Notes under the pieces: model-generated | Databases searched by the model: none | Seen by the model: the letters and a program-made list of their open reading frames with translations, nothing else | What the model was told of the DNA's origin: nothing | Part shown: in pieces, positions 5,362 to 6,700 of the stretch | Position numbering within the stretch: position 1 is the first letter of the stretch | Layout: each line of letters starts with the position of its first letter | Source: Candidatus Aminicenantota bacterium | Lineage (GTDB): Bacteria; Acidobacteriota; Aminicenantia; UBA2199 | Length of the DNA stretch: 6,700 nt | Assembly: GCA_030620255.1 (NCBI GenBank) | Contig: JAUXFB010000075.1 | Span: forward strand, 1-6,700 | Direction of reading: 5' to 3' | Position numbers and translations under genes: made by a program

Positions 5362-6700
5362 ATTCTTTATAACTTTATATAAAACCTTACTTAGTTCCTT
5401 AATCTTATACGGTTTGGGATCTACTCCTGAAAATCCATAATCCCTATAATTTGCCATTATCGAATCATTCGAATATCCACTTGACACTATTGCTTTAACT
5501 CCTGAATCTATCTTAATCAACTCCTTTATCAATTCCCTACCTCCCATTCCTCCAGGTACTGTCAAATCTAATATCACGCAATCAAAAACCTCCCCTTTTT
5601 TCTTTGACTCTCTATATTTTTCTAGTGCCTCCAAACCATCTCTTGCAAACTCCACCTCATAACCAATTATCTCAAGCATCTCTCCTGCTACAATCCTGAC
5701 CAGCTCCTCATCATCCATTACCAATACTCTACCTGTGCCTCTCCTGATTGACTCAAAATCATGATCATCAACACATAATACCTCTCGCTCTGATGCAGGA
5801 AGATATATATAAAAACTAGTACCCTTTCCTATATCTGACTTTACATCAATATATCCATCATGCTTCTTGATTATTGAATATGTTGTTGCAAGACCTAAAC
5901 CACTACCATCCTGCTTGGTAGTAAAAAACGGATCAAATATCTTCTGCAAATAATCCTCCGATATTCCTATACCATTATCCTCTATCTTTATCTTTACATA
6001 CTTACCCTCTTTTATTGGGATAACATCCTCCTTACTCACATATACATTCTCAGCTGATACATTTATTATTCCACCCTCTGGCATAGCCTGATTAGCATTT
6101 ATAACCAAATTATTCATAACATCACTTATCTGACCCTCATCTATCTCTACATTCCACAAATCTTTAGCAAATGAAAATTCAGGCTTAACATTTGAACCCC
6201 TTAGAGCAAATATAGTTGAATCCTCTATTAAAACCTTTATAGAAGATACCTTCTTTACAGGAGCACCTCCTTTAGCAAAGATCAATAACTGGTGTGTCAA
6301 ATTCTTAGCTTGAAAAGATGCACTCTCCATTTTTGTCAATACATCATATACCTTATCCTGGGAATTCACATACATCTTTGCAATTGATATATTACCTATA
6401 ATCCCTGTTAAAATATTATTAAAATCATGTGCTATACCACCTGCAAGTATACCAACTGACTCAAGCTTTGTGGCCTTTAAAAGCTCCTCCTCCATCTTCC
6501 TCCTCTCTGTGATATCTCGTGCAATTCCACAAAATCCAATTATATTCCCTGAACTATCATGTATAGGTACTTTAACAACATGAAAAGTTCTTATTATTCC
6601 ATCTACTGGCTTTTTACTCTCTTCTTCAATAATCTCTCCTTTGAGAACATGCGAATCTACCTCCTTTGTATGTATCCATGTTTCCTTATTACAAATTTCA
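5353..6700 (-). CDS. PAS hybrid sensor histidine kinase with C-terminal receiver (partial, 5' end off window)
   Basis: The frame is open from the window edge to the stop at 5353. The visible part is 448 residues and the true start lies beyond 6700. The Met at 6495 is internal, because the 68 codons before it encode the second half of a PAS domain (TFHVVKVPIHDSSGNIIGF, then GIARDITERRK). Numbering from the first full codon, the order is: PAS about 1-65; HisKA with phospho-acceptor His91 in GGIAHDFNNILTG; HATPase_c with N-box NNLVINANQAMPEGG (196-210), G1 EDNGIGIS (240-247), F-box FDPFFTTK (255-262) and G2 GSGLGLA (265-271); receiver about 323-448 with Asp329/Asp330, phospho-acceptor Asp378 in VILDLTVPGG, Ser406 and Lys429 in DPKPY. 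The enzyme should autophosphorylate on His91 and pass the phosphate to its own receiver or onward through a phosphorelay. No membrane segment or output domain is visible. The signal is unknown. Its base composition differs from the neighbouring genes. Confidence 0.95.
   Translation of the reverse strand, partial: EICNKETWIHTKEVDSHVLKGEIIEEESKKPVDGIIRTFHVVKVPIHDSSGNIIGFCGIARDITERRKMEEELLKATKLESVGILAGGIAHDFNNILTGIIGNISIAKMYVNSQDKVYDVLTKMESASFQAKNLTHQLLIFAKGGAPVKKVSSIKVLIEDSTIFALRGSNVKPEFSFAKDLWNVEIDEGQISDVMNNLVINANQAMPEGGIINVSAENVYVSKEDVIPIKEGKYVKIKIEDNGIGISEDYLQKIFDPFFTTKQDGSGLGLATTYSIIKKHDGYIDVKSDIGKGTSFYIYLPASEREVLCVDDHDFESIRRGTGRVLVMDDEELVRIVAGEMLEIIGYEVEFARDGLEALEKYRESKKKGEVFDCVILDLTVPGGMGGRELIKELIKIDSGVKAIVSSGYSNDSIMANYRDYGFSGVDPKPYKIKELSKVLYKVIKNIE

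Overview
This is a very AT-rich stretch in which every supported gene lies on the minus strand. It is read here in transcription order, from high to low coordinates. It looks like an ordinary chromosomal region of a low-GC, probably diderm bacterium. The GldA/F/G-type ABC cluster and the 'HDFNN' hybrid histidine kinase are styles I associate with Spirochaetota, Deltaproteobacteria-like lineages and Bacteroidota relatives. That placement is a weak inference, because no rRNA or other phylogenetic marker was used. No mobile element, CRISPR array, tRNA or rRNA was seen.

Layout: (1) 6700-5353 is the 3' part of a hybrid sensor histidine kinase gene (PAS, HisKA, HATPase, receiver). It is cut by the window edge, and the reading frame is open right to base 6700. 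(2) 5352-5221 is an intergenic region with a good sigma70-like promoter whose -35 box lies inside a perfect 17-bp palindrome. (3) 5220-4405 is nadE (ammonia-dependent NAD+ synthetase) and 4391-3603 is rsmI (16S rRNA C1402 2'-O-methyltransferase), 13 bases apart and probably cotranscribed. (4) 3602-3450 is a second intergenic region with a consensus TTGACA promoter, an extended -10 and two short perfect palindromes over the -35 and -10. (5) 3449-2727 is an ABC ATPase, 2730-2023 an ABC-2 permease and 2012-1 a GldG-family auxiliary protein (3' end off the window). These form a tightly packed operon: an ATGA overlap, then a 10-base gap holding a GGAG ribosome binding site.

The last three genes should form one membrane complex: the ATPase powers a six-helix permease, and the membrane-anchored GldG-like subunit supplies a large extracytoplasmic domain. 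Its substrate is unknown. nadE and rsmI are housekeeping genes. The kinase is an independent signalling gene. Start sites were revised for the permease (ATG 2730, not TTG 2736), for RsmI (ATG 4391, not 4469) and for the kinase (no start inside the window).

No clearly novel system is visible. The items most worth checking are the palindromes over the two promoters, the charged linker in the GldG-like protein, and the composition shift in the kinase gene.
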